Shown here: piece by piece, positions 51,245 through 61,789 of the stretch | Layout: each line of letters starts with the position of its first letter | Position numbering within the stretch: the stretch's first letter is position 1 | Assembly (NCBI GenBank): GCA_024234675.1 | Contig: JACKNU010000010.1 | Span: forward strand, 1-64,000 | Length of the DNA: 64,000 bases | Direction of reading: 5' to 3' | Source: Pseudomonadales bacterium | Lineage (GTDB): Bacteria; Pseudomonadota; Gammaproteobacteria; Pseudomonadales; Halieaceae | Translations under genes and position numbers: made by a program | Notes under the pieces: model-generated | What the model was told of the DNA's origin: nothing | The model's database searches: none | Seen by the model: the letters and a program-made list of their open reading frames with translations, nothing else

Positions 51245-51270
51245 TAGCACTCTCTTAAAAAGAGTGCTAA
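51244..51270. promoter_or_regulatory. CIRCE element (HrcA operator)
   Basis: TTAGCACTC, nine bases, GAGTGCTAA: a perfect CIRCE inverted repeat. HrcA binds it and represses groESL until heat stress occupies GroEL. It lies between the promoter and groES, in the 5' leader of the transcript. Confidence 0.97.
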
Positions 51271-51359
51271 GCGGGGCTTGAAAAGCAATTTAGCGCCCCA
51301 ATAGTTCAGGCTAGCCCCGCGAGGGTATCCATAACATCGCTATCAGGAGAGTAAAACAG

Positions 51360-51650
51360 ATGAAAATCCGTCCGCTGTACGACCGTGTTGTCGTTCGTCG
51401 CAAGGAAGAGGAAGAAACTACCGCTGGCGGCATCGTCCTGCCGGGCTCCGCCAAGGAAAAGCCCAACCAGGGAGAGATCGTGGCTATTGGCGACGGCAAG
51501 GTGCTGGACAACGGTGAACTGCGCCCGCTGGCGGTGAAAGTCGGTGATAAAGTGGTTTTCGGCCAGTACGCCGGCAGCAACACCATCGAGGTTGATGGTG
51601 AGGAACTGATCATCATGGGTGAGAGCGAAATTTACGCGGTAGTCGAGTAA
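51360..51650 (+). CDS. groES: Co-chaperonin GroES
   Basis: 96 residues. MKIRPLYDRVVVRRKEEEET, the mobile loop TAGGIVLPGSAKEKPNQGEI and the end EIYAVVE are typical. It caps the GroEL cage. AGGAG lies 10 bases before the ATG. groEL follows after 53 bases in one operon. Confidence 0.98.
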   Translation: MKIRPLYDRVVVRRKEEEETTAGGIVLPGSAKEKPNQGEIVAIGDGKVLDNGELRPLAVKVGDKVVFGQYAGSNTIEVDGEELIIMGESEIYAVVE

Positions 51651-51703
51651 GTCGCATCCAGCCCGTTGTACGTTAATCGAATTGGTAAATAAGGAATCTA
51701 ATC

Positions 51704-53356
<1,653 letters not shown>

Positions 53357-53375
53357 GCTCGCTACACCACTCACG

Positions 53376-53403
53376 AAAAACCCGGCTTCGGCCGGGTTTT
53401 TTT
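53376..53403 (+). terminator. Terminator of groESL
   Basis: AAAAA, stem CCCGGC/GCCGGG with a TTCG tetraloop, then seven T. A strong rho-independent terminator 20 bases after the groEL stop. Confidence 0.95.
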
Positions 53404-53509
53404 CGACTGTCGATAACGGAATCAGAGCTAACGCGATTTGTATTTGTTTTCAGCGTCAGGTGTCCGGGTATGTCCTGGCTCTGTGTGGAGGTTGACGGCC
53501 GTTCCATTC

Positions 53510-53660
53510 GCGGCGCAGGGCGGGGGTTACCTCGCTGCACGGCTGCGGCCCTCCGGGCTTCCCTCAGTCGGTCGCAAGCCTTAAAGCGCTTCGCTGTCTT
53601 GCTCCACTCCTTCGGCGTGCGCCTTTTATGTTCCGCGAGGCAACCCCCGCCCTCCACCGC
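53510..53660. repeat. Imperfect inverted-repeat element
   Basis: Arms of 26 bases at 53510-53535 and 53635-53660 pair with three mismatches (core AGGGCGGGGGTT). They enclose about 99 bases that look non-coding. The 413-base gap between groEL and sodB holds only this element and the two terminators. Probably a mobile non-coding repeat like that at 40-147, but unrelated in sequence. Confidence 0.65.
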
Positions 53661-53722
53661 TGTTAGTGCTGGCCGCAGGAAGCATGAACCATAGCGTCTG
53701 CAACAGCCGACAATTGTTAAGC

Positions 53723-53747
53723 AAAAAAAACCCCGGCAAAGCCGGGG
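53723..53747 (-). terminator. Terminator of sodB
   Basis: Read on the reverse strand: stem CCCCGGC/GCCGGGG with a three-base loop followed by eight T. It lies 23 bases after the sodB stop. Confidence 0.93.
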
Positions 53748-53769
53748 TCCCGATGAACGCTGGCCAGGC

Positions 53770-54351
53770 CTAGCCGAAATTGGCGCTGGCGAAGTCCCAG
53801 TTGACCAGGGCCCAGAAGGCCTCCATGTACTTGGGGCGGGCGTTGCGATAGTCGATGTAGTAGGCGTGTTCCCACAGGTCGACGGTCAGCAGCGGCGTGA
53901 CGCTGGCGTCGGTCAGGGGAGTGCCCGCGTTGCTGGTGTTGACGATGGCTACGCTGCCATCGGCTTTTTTCACCAGCCAGGTCCAGGATGAGCCGAAATT
54001 GTTGATGGCGCTGTTGGTGAACGCCTCCTTGAAGGCGTCAAATGAACCGAAAGCGGAATTGATGGCCTCCGCCAGTGCGCCGCCGGGGGCGCCGCCACCG
54101 TTGGGGCTCAGGCAGTTCCAGTAGAACGTGTGGTTCCAGATCTGCGCGGCGTTGTTGAACACGCCACCCTCAGAGCTTTTGACCACGTCTTCCAGGCTCT
54201 TGCCGGCCATGTCCGTGCCCTCGACCAGGCCGTTCAGTTTGTCCACATAGGTCTTGTGGTGCTTGCCGTAGTGGTATTCCAGGGTCTCGGCAGAGATGTG
54301 CGGTTGCAGGGCATCCTGCGCATAAGGCAGGGCGGGTAATTCGAAAGCCAT
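53770..54351 (-). CDS. sodB: Superoxide dismutase [Fe]
   Basis: 193 residues. Metal ligands: His in HYGKHHKTYVDKLN, His in IWNHTFYWNCL, Asp and His in VDLWEHAYYIDYRNARPKY. FNNAAQIWNH and FGSSWTWLV(K) with SNAGTPLTD are the FeSOD pattern rather than MnSOD. It removes cytosolic superoxide. ATG 54351 gives the canonical AFELPALPY start, with GAGG upstream; longer reading frames only add leader sequence. Confidence 0.97.
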   Translation of the reverse strand: MAFELPALPYAQDALQPHISAETLEYHYGKHHKTYVDKLNGLVEGTDMAGKSLEDVVKSSEGGVFNNAAQIWNHTFYWNCLSPNGGGAPGGALAEAINSAFGSFDAFKEAFTNSAINNFGSSWTWLVKKADGSVAIVNTSNAGTPLTDASVTPLLTVDLWEHAYYIDYRNARPKYMEAFWALVNWDFASANFG

Positions 54352-54506
54352 GATAATCATCCTCACTATGGAGTTGGGGTTGATCGGAAATTGCGCCCAA
54401 ATTAAGCGTTCAGCAAGTGGCGGGACGCAGTCAGGCAGCATAACAAGCTGCACACGCAAGTGTACACCACGGCGGCGCTTCTTTCTGCCGGGGCGGGGGG
54501 TATGTA

Positions 54507-54512
54507 TAATCG
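54507..54512 (+). promoter_or_regulatory. Candidate -10 box upstream of coiled-coil protein gene
   Basis: Perfect TATAAT 31 bases before the ATG 54543 in the 191-base divergent gap with sodB. The -35 region (TTTCTG at 54484-54489) is weak. Confidence 0.5.
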
Positions 54513-54542
54513 GCGCCTTTGGCGCTTACAGGTGTGCGGCCC

Positions 54543-55319
54543 ATGTCCAATGACGATCTAGACCATATCCCCTCCATTGTGCCGACTCGCGATCCCGTGA
54601 CGCCGCGTCCGGCTGGTGGCGGCCGCGGTGCCAAGAAAGCCGCGACCAGGAAAACCGGTGGCGGCAAGGGCGACTCCGGCGGCTCCGGCAGCGGGCCGCT
54701 GGCGCGGCTGTTGCTCACTGTAAGCCTGGTAGTGGCCGTGGTCGCCTGTGCATGGGCCTGGCAGCTGCAGCAGCAACTTGAGGCCAATCGCGCCGAGGCC
54801 GCGGACTATGCCCGGCGCATACAGGATCTGGAGGCGCGCCTGTCGGATACCGACGAGGGCATGAACCAGAATGCCCAGTTGCAGGCCACCAAGATCCGCG
54901 AACTGGACCTGGAAGTGCGCAAGCTCTGGGACAACGTGTGGAAGCAGGCCAGTGAGCGGCTCACCAAGCTGGAGAACGACAACGCTATCCAGGGTAAAAA
55001 AATCACGGCTGGCGCCAGCTCGGTAACGGCGCTGGAAAAGCAGGTCAAGGACGCAGCGGGGGATATCGCCAGACTGAAGAGCGTCGCCGCTGACCTGGAG
55101 CGCATCATCGCCAGCGGCAAGGCCCGCCAGGCCGAAGTAGAGCGGGTCGCCGACAGCATCAATCGCGTCAACCTGGACCTGGCCAAGCTGAACAAGCGTG
55201 TCCAGGGCAACGAGGAGTGGATCCAGTCGATCAACGCCTTCCGCAAGCAGGTCAACGCCAATATCGTGGAGTTGCAGGCCGCCTTGCGGGCCCAACCCAA
55301 ACCCCCCGCCACGCCCTGA
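54543..55319 (+). CDS. Single-pass membrane protein with long coiled coil, unknown function
   Basis: 258 residues. The N-terminal 50 residues are cytoplasmic, rich in Gly, Lys and Pro. One membrane helix (LLLTVSLVVAVVACAWAWQL, about 55-75) is followed by about 170 residues with heptads (LEARLSDTDEGMNQNAQLQA; KLWDNVWKQASERLTKLEND; VADSINRVNLDLAKLNKRVQ), predicted as a periplasmic coiled coil. The end is Pro-rich. I do not recognise a named family. The fumarase gene follows 9 bases downstream, so they are probably co-transcribed. Confidence 0.8.
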   Translation: MSNDDLDHIPSIVPTRDPVTPRPAGGGRGAKKAATRKTGGGKGDSGGSGSGPLARLLLTVSLVVAVVACAWAWQLQQQLEANRAEAADYARRIQDLEARLSDTDEGMNQNAQLQATKIRELDLEVRKLWDNVWKQASERLTKLENDNAIQGKKITAGASSVTALEKQVKDAAGDIARLKSVAADLERIIASGKARQAEVERVADSINRVNLDLAKLNKRVQGNEEWIQSINAFRKQVNANIVELQAALRAQPKPPATP

Positions 55320-55328
55320 GGACACAGC

Positions 55329-56852
55329 ATGACCATTATTCGCCAGGATGATTTTATCGACAGTGTTGCCGACGCCCTGCAGTTCATCTCCTACTACCAC
55401 CCGGTGGATTTCGTGCAGGCCGTGCACGAGGCGTACAAGAAAGAGCAGAACCCGGCCGCCAGGGATGCCATGGGGCAAATCCTGATCAATTCCCGCATGT
55501 GCGCCGAGGGCCACAGGCCCATCTGCCAGGATACCGGCATTGTCACGGTCTTCCTCAAGATCGGTATGGACGTGCAATGGGATGCCACCATGTCGGTGGC
55601 CGACATGGTGAACGAGGGGGTGCGCCGCGCCTATACCCATCCCGACAATGTGCTGCGCGCCTCTATTCTCGCCGACCCTGCCGGCGCCCGGCAGAATACC
55701 CGGGACAATACGCCGGCGGTGATCCATATGGAGGTGGTTCCCGGTGACACCGTGGACGTGCAGGTGGCGGCCAAGGGCGGCGGCTCCGAGAACAAGTCCA
55801 AGCTGGTCATGCTCAACCCCTCCGACAGCATTGTCGACTGGGTGGTGAAAACCGTGCCTACCATGGGAGCGGGCTGGTGCCCACCGGGCATGTTGGGCAT
55901 TGGCATAGGTGGCACCGCCGAGAAGGCGGCAGTGCTGGCCAAGGAAGCGCTGATGGACCCCATCGACATACACGAGCTGCGCGAGCGGGGCCCCTCCAAC
56001 CGGGTGGAGGAACTGCGCCTGGAGATCATGGACGCGGTTAACAAGCTGGGTATAGGCGCCCAGGGACTGGGTGGGCTCACCACCGTCATGGACGTCAAGA
56101 TCCGTGACTACCCGACCCACGCGGCCTCCCTGCCGGTAGCGATGATCCCCAATTGTGCCGCCACCCGCCACGCCCACTTCGTGCTCGACGGCTCCGGGCC
56201 GGCGTTGCAGACCCCGCCGGACATCAATGACTGGCCGGAAATAACCCGGGAAGTCAGCGACCAGGTGCGGCGGGTCAACCTGGATACGGTCACGGCTGCC
56301 GATGTGGTCGACTGGCAGCCCGGCGACACCCTGTTGCTGTCCGGCAAGATGCTCACCGGGCGCGACGCCGCCCACAAGAAAATGAAGGAACTGATCGAGA
56401 GCGGCCAGGGCCTGCCGGCGGAGGTGGATCTCAAGGGGCGCTTTATCTATTACGTGGGGCCGGTGGACCCGGTGCGCGACGAGGTGATGGGCCCGGCCGG
56501 CCCCACCACCGCCACCCGCATGGACAAGTTCACCGATTTCATCCTGGAGCATACCGGCTTGCTGGGGATGATAGGCAAGGCCGAGCGCGGCCCCACCGGG
56601 GTGGAGGCGATCAGGAAGCACAAGGCCGTGTACCTGATGGCCGTGGGCGGTGCTGCCTACCTGGTGTCCAAGGCCATTACTTCCGCGCGGGTGGTGGCCT
56701 TCGAGGAACTGGGCATGGAGGCCATCTACGAATTCGAGGTGAAGGATATGCCGGTCACGGTGGCGGTGGACACTCGCGGTACCTCGGTGCACGAGACCGG
56801 TCCGAAGCTGTGGCGGGAGAAGATAGAAGAGCAGGCCATCAGCGTTGCCTGA
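55329..56852 (+). CDS. Fumarate hydratase class I
   Basis: 507 residues, class I iron-sulfur fumarase (FumA/FumB type). Cys ligands are visible in HRPICQDTGIVTVFLKIG near 75 and in MIPNCAATRHAHFVLDG; the C-terminal beta domain has SGKMLTGRDAAHKKMKELIE and GPTTATRMDKFTDFILEHTG. It interconverts fumarate and malate in the TCA cycle. Its end overlaps the start of the exonuclease gene by 8 bases. Which of fumA/B it is cannot be decided from sequence alone. Confidence 0.94.
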   Translation: MTIIRQDDFIDSVADALQFISYYHPVDFVQAVHEAYKKEQNPAARDAMGQILINSRMCAEGHRPICQDTGIVTVFLKIGMDVQWDATMSVADMVNEGVRRAYTHPDNVLRASILADPAGARQNTRDNTPAVIHMEVVPGDTVDVQVAAKGGGSENKSKLVMLNPSDSIVDWVVKTVPTMGAGWCPPGMLGIGIGGTAEKAAVLAKEALMDPIDIHELRERGPSNRVEELRLEIMDAVNKLGIGAQGLGGLTTVMDVKIRDYPTHAASLPVAMIPNCAATRHAHFVLDGSGPALQTPPDINDWPEITREVSDQVRRVNLDTVTAADVVDWQPGDTLLLSGKMLTGRDAAHKKMKELIESGQGLPAEVDLKGRFIYYVGPVDPVRDEVMGPAGPTTATRMDKFTDFILEHTGLLGMIGKAERGPTGVEAIRKHKAVYLMAVGGAAYLVSKAITSARVVAFEELGMEAIYEFEVKDMPVTVAVDTRGTSVHETGPKLWREKIEEQAISVA

Positions 56853-58293
56853 TACCTTCTACTGGCACGACTACGAGACATTCGGCGCCGACCCCACCCG
56901 GGATCGCCCGGTACAGTTCGCCGGGCTGCGCACCGACCGTGACCTGAACCCGGTTGGCGAGCCGCTGGTGATCTACGCGCGACCCGCCGATGACTGCCTG
57001 CCCCATCCCCAGGCCTGCCTGATCACAGGCATCAGCCCGCTGGCCGCGCTGGCCCAGGGGATCCCGGAGTGTGACTTTATCGGCCGCATTCACGCCGAGC
57101 TGGCGCAGCCCCATACCTGCGGCGTGGGCTACAACTCCCTGCGCTTTGATGACGAGGTCACCCGCTTCACCCTGTATCGCAATTTTTACGATCCCTATGC
57201 CCGGGAGTGGCAGAACGGCAACTCCCGCTTAGATATTATCGACCTGCTGCGCACCGCCAGGGCGCTGCGTCCGGAAGGTATTCAGTGGCCCCTGCGCGAG
57301 GATGGCCTGCCCAGCTTCAAACTGGAGGACCTGACGGCGGCCAACGACATCGCCCACGAGGCGGCTCACGATGCGCTCTCGGACGTGCAGGCCACCATCG
57401 CCCTGGCGCGCCTGGTCAGGGAGCGCCAGCCGCGCCTCTACGATTACGTGCTGGAGCATCGCGACAAGCGCTCGGCCCAGGTCATGCTCGACCTGGTGAG
57501 CATGAAGCCGGTACTGCATGTCTCGGGTATGTTCGGGGCGCAGCGCCACAATATCGCCCTGATCGTGCCCCTGGCCGCGCACCCCGTGAACAGCAATGAG
57601 ATCATCTGCTTCGATCTGGACAGCGACCCGGCACCGCTGTTCGAGCTGCAGCCGCAGCAGTTGGCCGATCTCCTGTTCACGCGCCGGGAGGACCTGCCCG
57701 AGGGCAGTGAGCGCCTGGGCCTGAAATCCGTGCACCTCAACCGCTGCCCGGTACTGGTCACCGCCAAAATGGCCGATCCTGCGACGGCGGAGCGACTGGG
57801 CATCAGCGGCCAGCGCTGTCGCGAGCACCTGGCTGCGCTGCGGGCCTTTCGCGACCGGGACGGGCCCGGCTTCACGGCCAGGTTGCAGGCCATCTATAGC
57901 GGGCGCAGCTTCGAGCCGGTTACGGACCCGGACCGGATGCTCTACAGCGGCGGATTTTTTTCCGACAGTGACCGGCGCGTGATGGACACCGTGCGCGCCA
58001 GCAGTCCCGCCGAACTGGCTGCGGCCAGTTTCCCCTTCCAGGATCCGCGCCTGCCGGAGATGCTGTTTCGCTATCGCGCCCGCAACCACCGCGCCAGCCT
58101 GTCCGCCGAGGAAGCGGCGCGCTGGGACGACTTCCGCTTCCAGCGCCTCACCGAGCCCGAGGCCGGCGCCAGCATCTGTATGGAAGAGTACCTGTCCCTG
58201 GTGGAGCAATTGCTGGCAACCCCCGACCTCTCGCCGCAACAGCGGCGGTTGCTGGTGGAGTTGCAGGAATACGGCGACAGCCTGCTGGCCTGA
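56845..58293 (+). CDS. sbcB: Exodeoxyribonuclease I
   Basis: 482 residues. The TTG start overlaps the fumarase stop. DEDDh exonuclease: FYWHDYETFGADPTRDRPVQ carries the first acidic pair, GYNSLRFDDEVTRFTLYRNF the second, and AHEAAHDALSDVQATIALAR the catalytic His/Asp. The SH3-like and C-terminal ExoI domains follow. It degrades single-stranded DNA 3'-5' in recombination and mismatch repair. Confidence 0.95.
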   Translation: MPDTFYWHDYETFGADPTRDRPVQFAGLRTDRDLNPVGEPLVIYARPADDCLPHPQACLITGISPLAALAQGIPECDFIGRIHAELAQPHTCGVGYNSLRFDDEVTRFTLYRNFYDPYAREWQNGNSRLDIIDLLRTARALRPEGIQWPLREDGLPSFKLEDLTAANDIAHEAAHDALSDVQATIALARLVRERQPRLYDYVLEHRDKRSAQVMLDLVSMKPVLHVSGMFGAQRHNIALIVPLAAHPVNSNEIICFDLDSDPAPLFELQPQQLADLLFTRREDLPEGSERLGLKSVHLNRCPVLVTAKMADPATAERLGISGQRCREHLAALRAFRDRDGPGFTARLQAIYSGRSFEPVTDPDRMLYSGGFFSDSDRRVMDTVRASSPAELAAASFPFQDPRLPEMLFRYRARNHRASLSAEEAARWDDFRFQRLTEPEAGASICMEEYLSLVEQLLATPDLSPQQRRLLVELQEYGDSLLA

Positions 58294-58324
58294 GGCCCGG
58301 CTGGGGTTTCTTGGGCCGCGCCCA

Positions 58325-58353
58325 TGGGCAGGAGCACGGCCTCCCCGTATAAT
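58325..58353 (+). promoter_or_regulatory. pyrB promoter
   Basis: Perfect TATAAT at 58348-58353 with TGGGCA (4 of 6) 17 bases upstream at 58325-58330. A leader of about 47 bases holds a weak hairpin CGGGC-TGGT-GCCCG and, seven bases on, a run of five T. Confidence 0.6.
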
Positions 58354-58406
58354 GGCCGGCCACGGGCTGGTGCCCGCAGCGTGTTTTTGTCCTGGAGAGC
58401 GTCCCT

Positions 58407-59420
58407 TTGCAGTTTGCCGGCAGCCACATACTCTCGGTGCAGCAGTTCGAGCGCGGCGACGTGGAGCATATATTCGACGTCGCCGACCGCATGGTGCCCT
58501 ATGCCCATCGCCGTCGCGTTACCCGGGTGCTGGACGGTGCCATCCTCGGGTCCATGTTCTTCGAACCCAGCACCCGCACCAGGGTCAGCTTCGGCAGTGC
58601 CTTCAACCTGCTGGGCGGCGAGGTGCGTGAAACCACCGGTTTCGAGAACTCCGCCATCGCCAAGGGCGAATCCCTGTACGACACCGCCAGGGTCCTCAGT
58701 GGCTACTCCGACGTGATCGCCATGCGCCATCCCGCGGCGGGCTCGGTGGCGGAATTCGCCGCCGCCAGCAGGGTGCCGGTCATCAACGGGGGCGACGGCA
58801 GCAATGAGCACCCCAGCCAGGCGCTGCTGGACCTGTATACCATTCGCAGCGAACTGACGGCCCGGGGGCGCGACATCGACCAGTTGCGTATCGCCATGGT
58901 GGGGGACCTGCGCTATGGCCGCACGGTGCACTCCCTGAGCAAGCTGCTGTGCCTGTTCGGTTCTGTGCAGGTGGTGCTGGTGTCGCCCCAGGAGTTGCGC
59001 ATGCCCGGCGAGATCGTGCAGGAAATGCGCGAGGCGGGCCTGCGGGTGGTGGAGTCCGACGCCCTGGAGGCGGGTATTGCCAATGTGGATATCGTCTATT
59101 CCACCCGTATCCAGGAGGAGCGCTTCAGCAGCCTGGCGGAAGCCGACCTGTACCGGGGGCGCTATCGCCTGAACCAGAGTATCTACACCCACCACTGCGA
59201 ACCCAACACCGTCATCATGCACCCGCTGCCGCGGGATTCCCGCGATAATGCCCGGGAGCTGGACGACGATCTCAACGACAATCCCAATCTCGCCATCTTT
59301 CGCCAGACCGACAACGGCATGCTGGTGCGCATGGCCCTGTTCGCCCTGGTCCTGGATGTCGTCGACCAGGTCGACAGGCATGCCCGGGACGTAAACTGGT
59401 ACACCGCGGGCCGCTTCTGA
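58407..59420 (+). CDS. pyrB: Aspartate carbamoyltransferase catalytic subunit
   Basis: 337 residues. FFEPSTRTRVSFGSAFNLLG is the carbamoyl-phosphate site; GGDGSNEHPSQALLDLYTI, GDLRYGRTVHSL and the VIMHPLPRDS loop complete the active site. It makes carbamoyl-aspartate in pyrimidine synthesis. No pyrI or dihydroorotase-like partner lies next to it. The TTG start has GGAGA about 10 bases upstream. The stop overlaps nudF by 1 base. Confidence 0.95.
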   Translation: MQFAGSHILSVQQFERGDVEHIFDVADRMVPYAHRRRVTRVLDGAILGSMFFEPSTRTRVSFGSAFNLLGGEVRETTGFENSAIAKGESLYDTARVLSGYSDVIAMRHPAAGSVAEFAAASRVPVINGGDGSNEHPSQALLDLYTIRSELTARGRDIDQLRIAMVGDLRYGRTVHSLSKLLCLFGSVQVVLVSPQELRMPGEIVQEMREAGLRVVESDALEAGIANVDIVYSTRIQEERFSSLAEADLYRGRYRLNQSIYTHHCEPNTVIMHPLPRDSRDNARELDDDLNDNPNLAIFRQTDNGMLVRMALFALVLDVVDQVDRHARDVNWYTAGRF

Positions 59421-60037
59421 TGAGCCTGGAGTTGACCTTTGGCGCCCGGGATGTGCGCGTACTTGAGGACGTGGCGGCGTTTTCCGGGCATTTCAGTGTG
59501 CGACGGCTCACCCTGCAACATCGCTGTTTCGGCGGTGGCTGGAGCGAGCCGCTGGTGCGGGAGGTCTTCAACCGCGGCGATGCGGTGGGGGTGTTGCCCT
59601 ACGATCCCGTGACGGACAGCGTGGTATTGGTCGAGCAGTTCCGCGCCGGCGCCATCCGCGGGCAGGACAGCCCGTGGATGCTGGAACTGGTGGCCGGGGT
59701 GGTCGAAGCGGGCGAGCGGGACGAATCCGTGGCTCACCGGGAGGCCATGGAGGAGGCGGGCTGCGAGATGTCGGAACTGCTGCCCATCGCCACGGTATTG
59801 CCCAGCGCCGGGGCCTGCAATGAGCAAGTGCGCCTGTTTTGCGGCCGGGTGAGCCGGGCCTCCGTCGGCGGTATTCACGGTCTGGCGGCGGAGGGAGAGG
59901 ACATTCTCGTCCACGGGGTGCCACGGCTGGAGGCGCTGGAGTTGCTGGCCCGTGACCGGGTGCCCAACGGCCACACCCTGATCGCCCTGCAGTGGCTGCA
60001 GATTCACGGCGCCGAATTGCGCCGGCGCTGGAGCTGA
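59420..60037 (+). CDS. nudF: ADP-ribose diphosphatase (Nudix)
   Basis: 205 residues. The Nudix box is GVVEAGERDESVAHREAMEE followed by AGCE, matching GX5EX7REUXEEXGU. LPSAGACNEQVRLFCGRV downstream is typical of ADP-ribose/NudF hydrolases. The ATG overlaps the pyrB stop (TGATG). It removes toxic ADP-ribose. Confidence 0.88.
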   Translation: MSLELTFGARDVRVLEDVAAFSGHFSVRRLTLQHRCFGGGWSEPLVREVFNRGDAVGVLPYDPVTDSVVLVEQFRAGAIRGQDSPWMLELVAGVVEAGERDESVAHREAMEEAGCEMSELLPIATVLPSAGACNEQVRLFCGRVSRASVGGIHGLAAEGEDILVHGVPRLEALELLARDRVPNGHTLIALQWLQIHGAELRRRWS

Positions 60038-60068
60038 GGCGCGCCGTCCCCGGCCCACCCAGGCACCG

Positions 60069-61664
60069 ATGTCCAGCCAGACTCCCGACTCCAGCCCCGA
60101 TCACGCCCCCGGACTGCTGCGTTCCAGCGCCCTGGTAGGGACCATGACCATGCTGTCGCGGGTGCTGGGCCTGGTGCGCGATGTGGTCATCGCCGCTTTC
60201 GTGGGCGCGACGGCCAATGCCGACGCCTTTTTCGTGGCCTTCAAGATTCCCAACTTCCTGCGCAGGCTGTTCGCCGAGGGCGCTTTCGCCCAGGCCTTCG
60301 TGCCGGTGCTGGCGGATTACAAGGAGCGGGGCAGCATTGTCGCCGCCAGGGCGCTGGTGGACCGGGTCGCCGGCGTGCTGGGGGGTACGTTGTTGCTGGT
60401 CACTTCCCTGAGTGTGCTCGCTGCGCCGTTGGTCGCCGCGCTGTTTGCTCCCGGTTTCATCGGCCAGGGCGAGAAATTCCTGCTCACCTCGCAGATGATC
60501 CGCATCACCTTCCCCTACCTGCTGCTGATCTCCATGACCGGGTTCTGCGGCGCCATACTCAACAGCTATGGCCGCTTCGCGGTACCCGCTTTTACCCCGG
60601 TTTTTCTCAACCTGTCGCTGATTTTTGCCGCCACGGTGGCGGCCCCCTGGTTTGCTGAACCGGTCTTCGCCCTGGCCTGGGGGGTGTTCTTCGCCGGTAT
60701 TATCCAGCTGCTGTTCCAACTGCCCTCGCTGTACCGCCTGGACCTGCTGCCCAGGCCCATCTGGGACACCCGGCACCCGGGCGTGCGCCGTATCCTGAAG
60801 CTGATGGTGCCGGCCCTGTTCGGGGTGTCCGTGAGCCAGATAAACCTGCTGCTGGATACCGTGCTGGCCTCCTTCCTGCCTACCGGCAGCGTCTCCTGGT
60901 TGTACTACTCCGATCGCCTGGCGGAGTTGCCGCTGGGCGTATTCGGTATCGCCATCGCCACCGTGATCTTGCCCAACCTCTCGGCGCACCGGGCGGCCGA
61001 GCGGGAAGACGATTTCAGCCTCACCCTGGACTGGGCGGTGCGGGCGGTGCTGTTGATCGGGGTGCCGGCGGCGGTGGCGCTGGTGCTGCTGGCGGAGCCC
61101 ATCCTGATCACCCTGTTCCAGTACGGGGAACTGGCTCCCCGGGATGTCGCCATGTCGTCCCTCAGCCTGCAGGCCTACAGCCTGGGGCTGGTGGCATTCA
61201 TGCTGGTGAAAGTGCTGGCCCCCGGTTATTACGCGCGCAAGGACACGGCGACCCCGGTGAAAATCGGCATCGCCGCCATGGTCGTCAATATGGTGCTGAA
61301 CATCGCCCTGGTGCTGCCGCTGATGTACTACTGGGGCATAGGCCACGTTGGGCTGGCGCTGGCCACCAGCCTGGCCGCGTTCCTGAATGCGGGATTACTG
61401 CTGCGGGGCCTGGTGCGCGACGGCGTATACCGCTTCCACGGCGGCTGGGCCCGCTACTCGGCGAGGTTGTCGCTGGCGACTGTCGGGATGGCCGTGACCC
61501 TGCTGTTGCTGGCCCATGAACCGGCCCTGTGGCTGTCCTGGGACTGGCACCAGCGCGCCCGGGAGATCGCCCTGGTGTGCGCAGCCGGCGCGGCGGTATA
61601 CCTGGCGATCCACCTGTTGCTGGGTACCCGTTTGCGCCACCTGCGCAAGCCGTCGGCGCTCTGA
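60069..61664 (+). CDS. murJ: Lipid II flippase MurJ
   Basis: 531 residues with fourteen predicted helices. RSSALVGTMTMLSRVLGLVR, FFVAFKIPNFLRRLFAEGAF and GIAIATVILPNLSAH are MurJ/MviN signatures with the essential Arg residues. It flips lipid II to the periplasm. The murJ-ribF-ileS order is common in gammaproteobacteria. Confidence 0.96.
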   Translation: MSSQTPDSSPDHAPGLLRSSALVGTMTMLSRVLGLVRDVVIAAFVGATANADAFFVAFKIPNFLRRLFAEGAFAQAFVPVLADYKERGSIVAARALVDRVAGVLGGTLLLVTSLSVLAAPLVAALFAPGFIGQGEKFLLTSQMIRITFPYLLLISMTGFCGAILNSYGRFAVPAFTPVFLNLSLIFAATVAAPWFAEPVFALAWGVFFAGIIQLLFQLPSLYRLDLLPRPIWDTRHPGVRRILKLMVPALFGVSVSQINLLLDTVLASFLPTGSVSWLYYSDRLAELPLGVFGIAIATVILPNLSAHRAAEREDDFSLTLDWAVRAVLLIGVPAAVALVLLAEPILITLFQYGELAPRDVAMSSLSLQAYSLGLVAFMLVKVLAPGYYARKDTATPVKIGIAAMVVNMVLNIALVLPLMYYWGIGHVGLALATSLAAFLNAGLLLRGLVRDGVYRFHGGWARYSARLSLATVGMAVTLLLLAHEPALWLSWDWHQRAREIALVCAAGAAVYLAIHLLLGTRLRHLRKPSAL

Positions 61665-61748
61665 GGACGGCGGGCAGGGAGCGTCAGGCGCCGGCATTTT
61701 TACCCTATCCTGCGGCCGCCAGACATAGGCTAGCGGCGCTGCTTTCGC

Positions 61749-61754
61749 TATACT
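61749..61754 (+). promoter_or_regulatory. Candidate -10 box upstream of ribF
   Basis: TATACT about 36 bases before the ATG of ribF, in the 125-base gap after murJ. No convincing -35 is seen. Confidence 0.4.
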
Positions 61755-61789
61755 CACGCGTTTGGTTTGCTTGAGTGCTCCCTGACCCG

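Noticed and set aside
53470..53694. 74-codon plus-strand frame between groEL and sodB
   Set aside because: It runs through the inverted-repeat element and has no support as protein.
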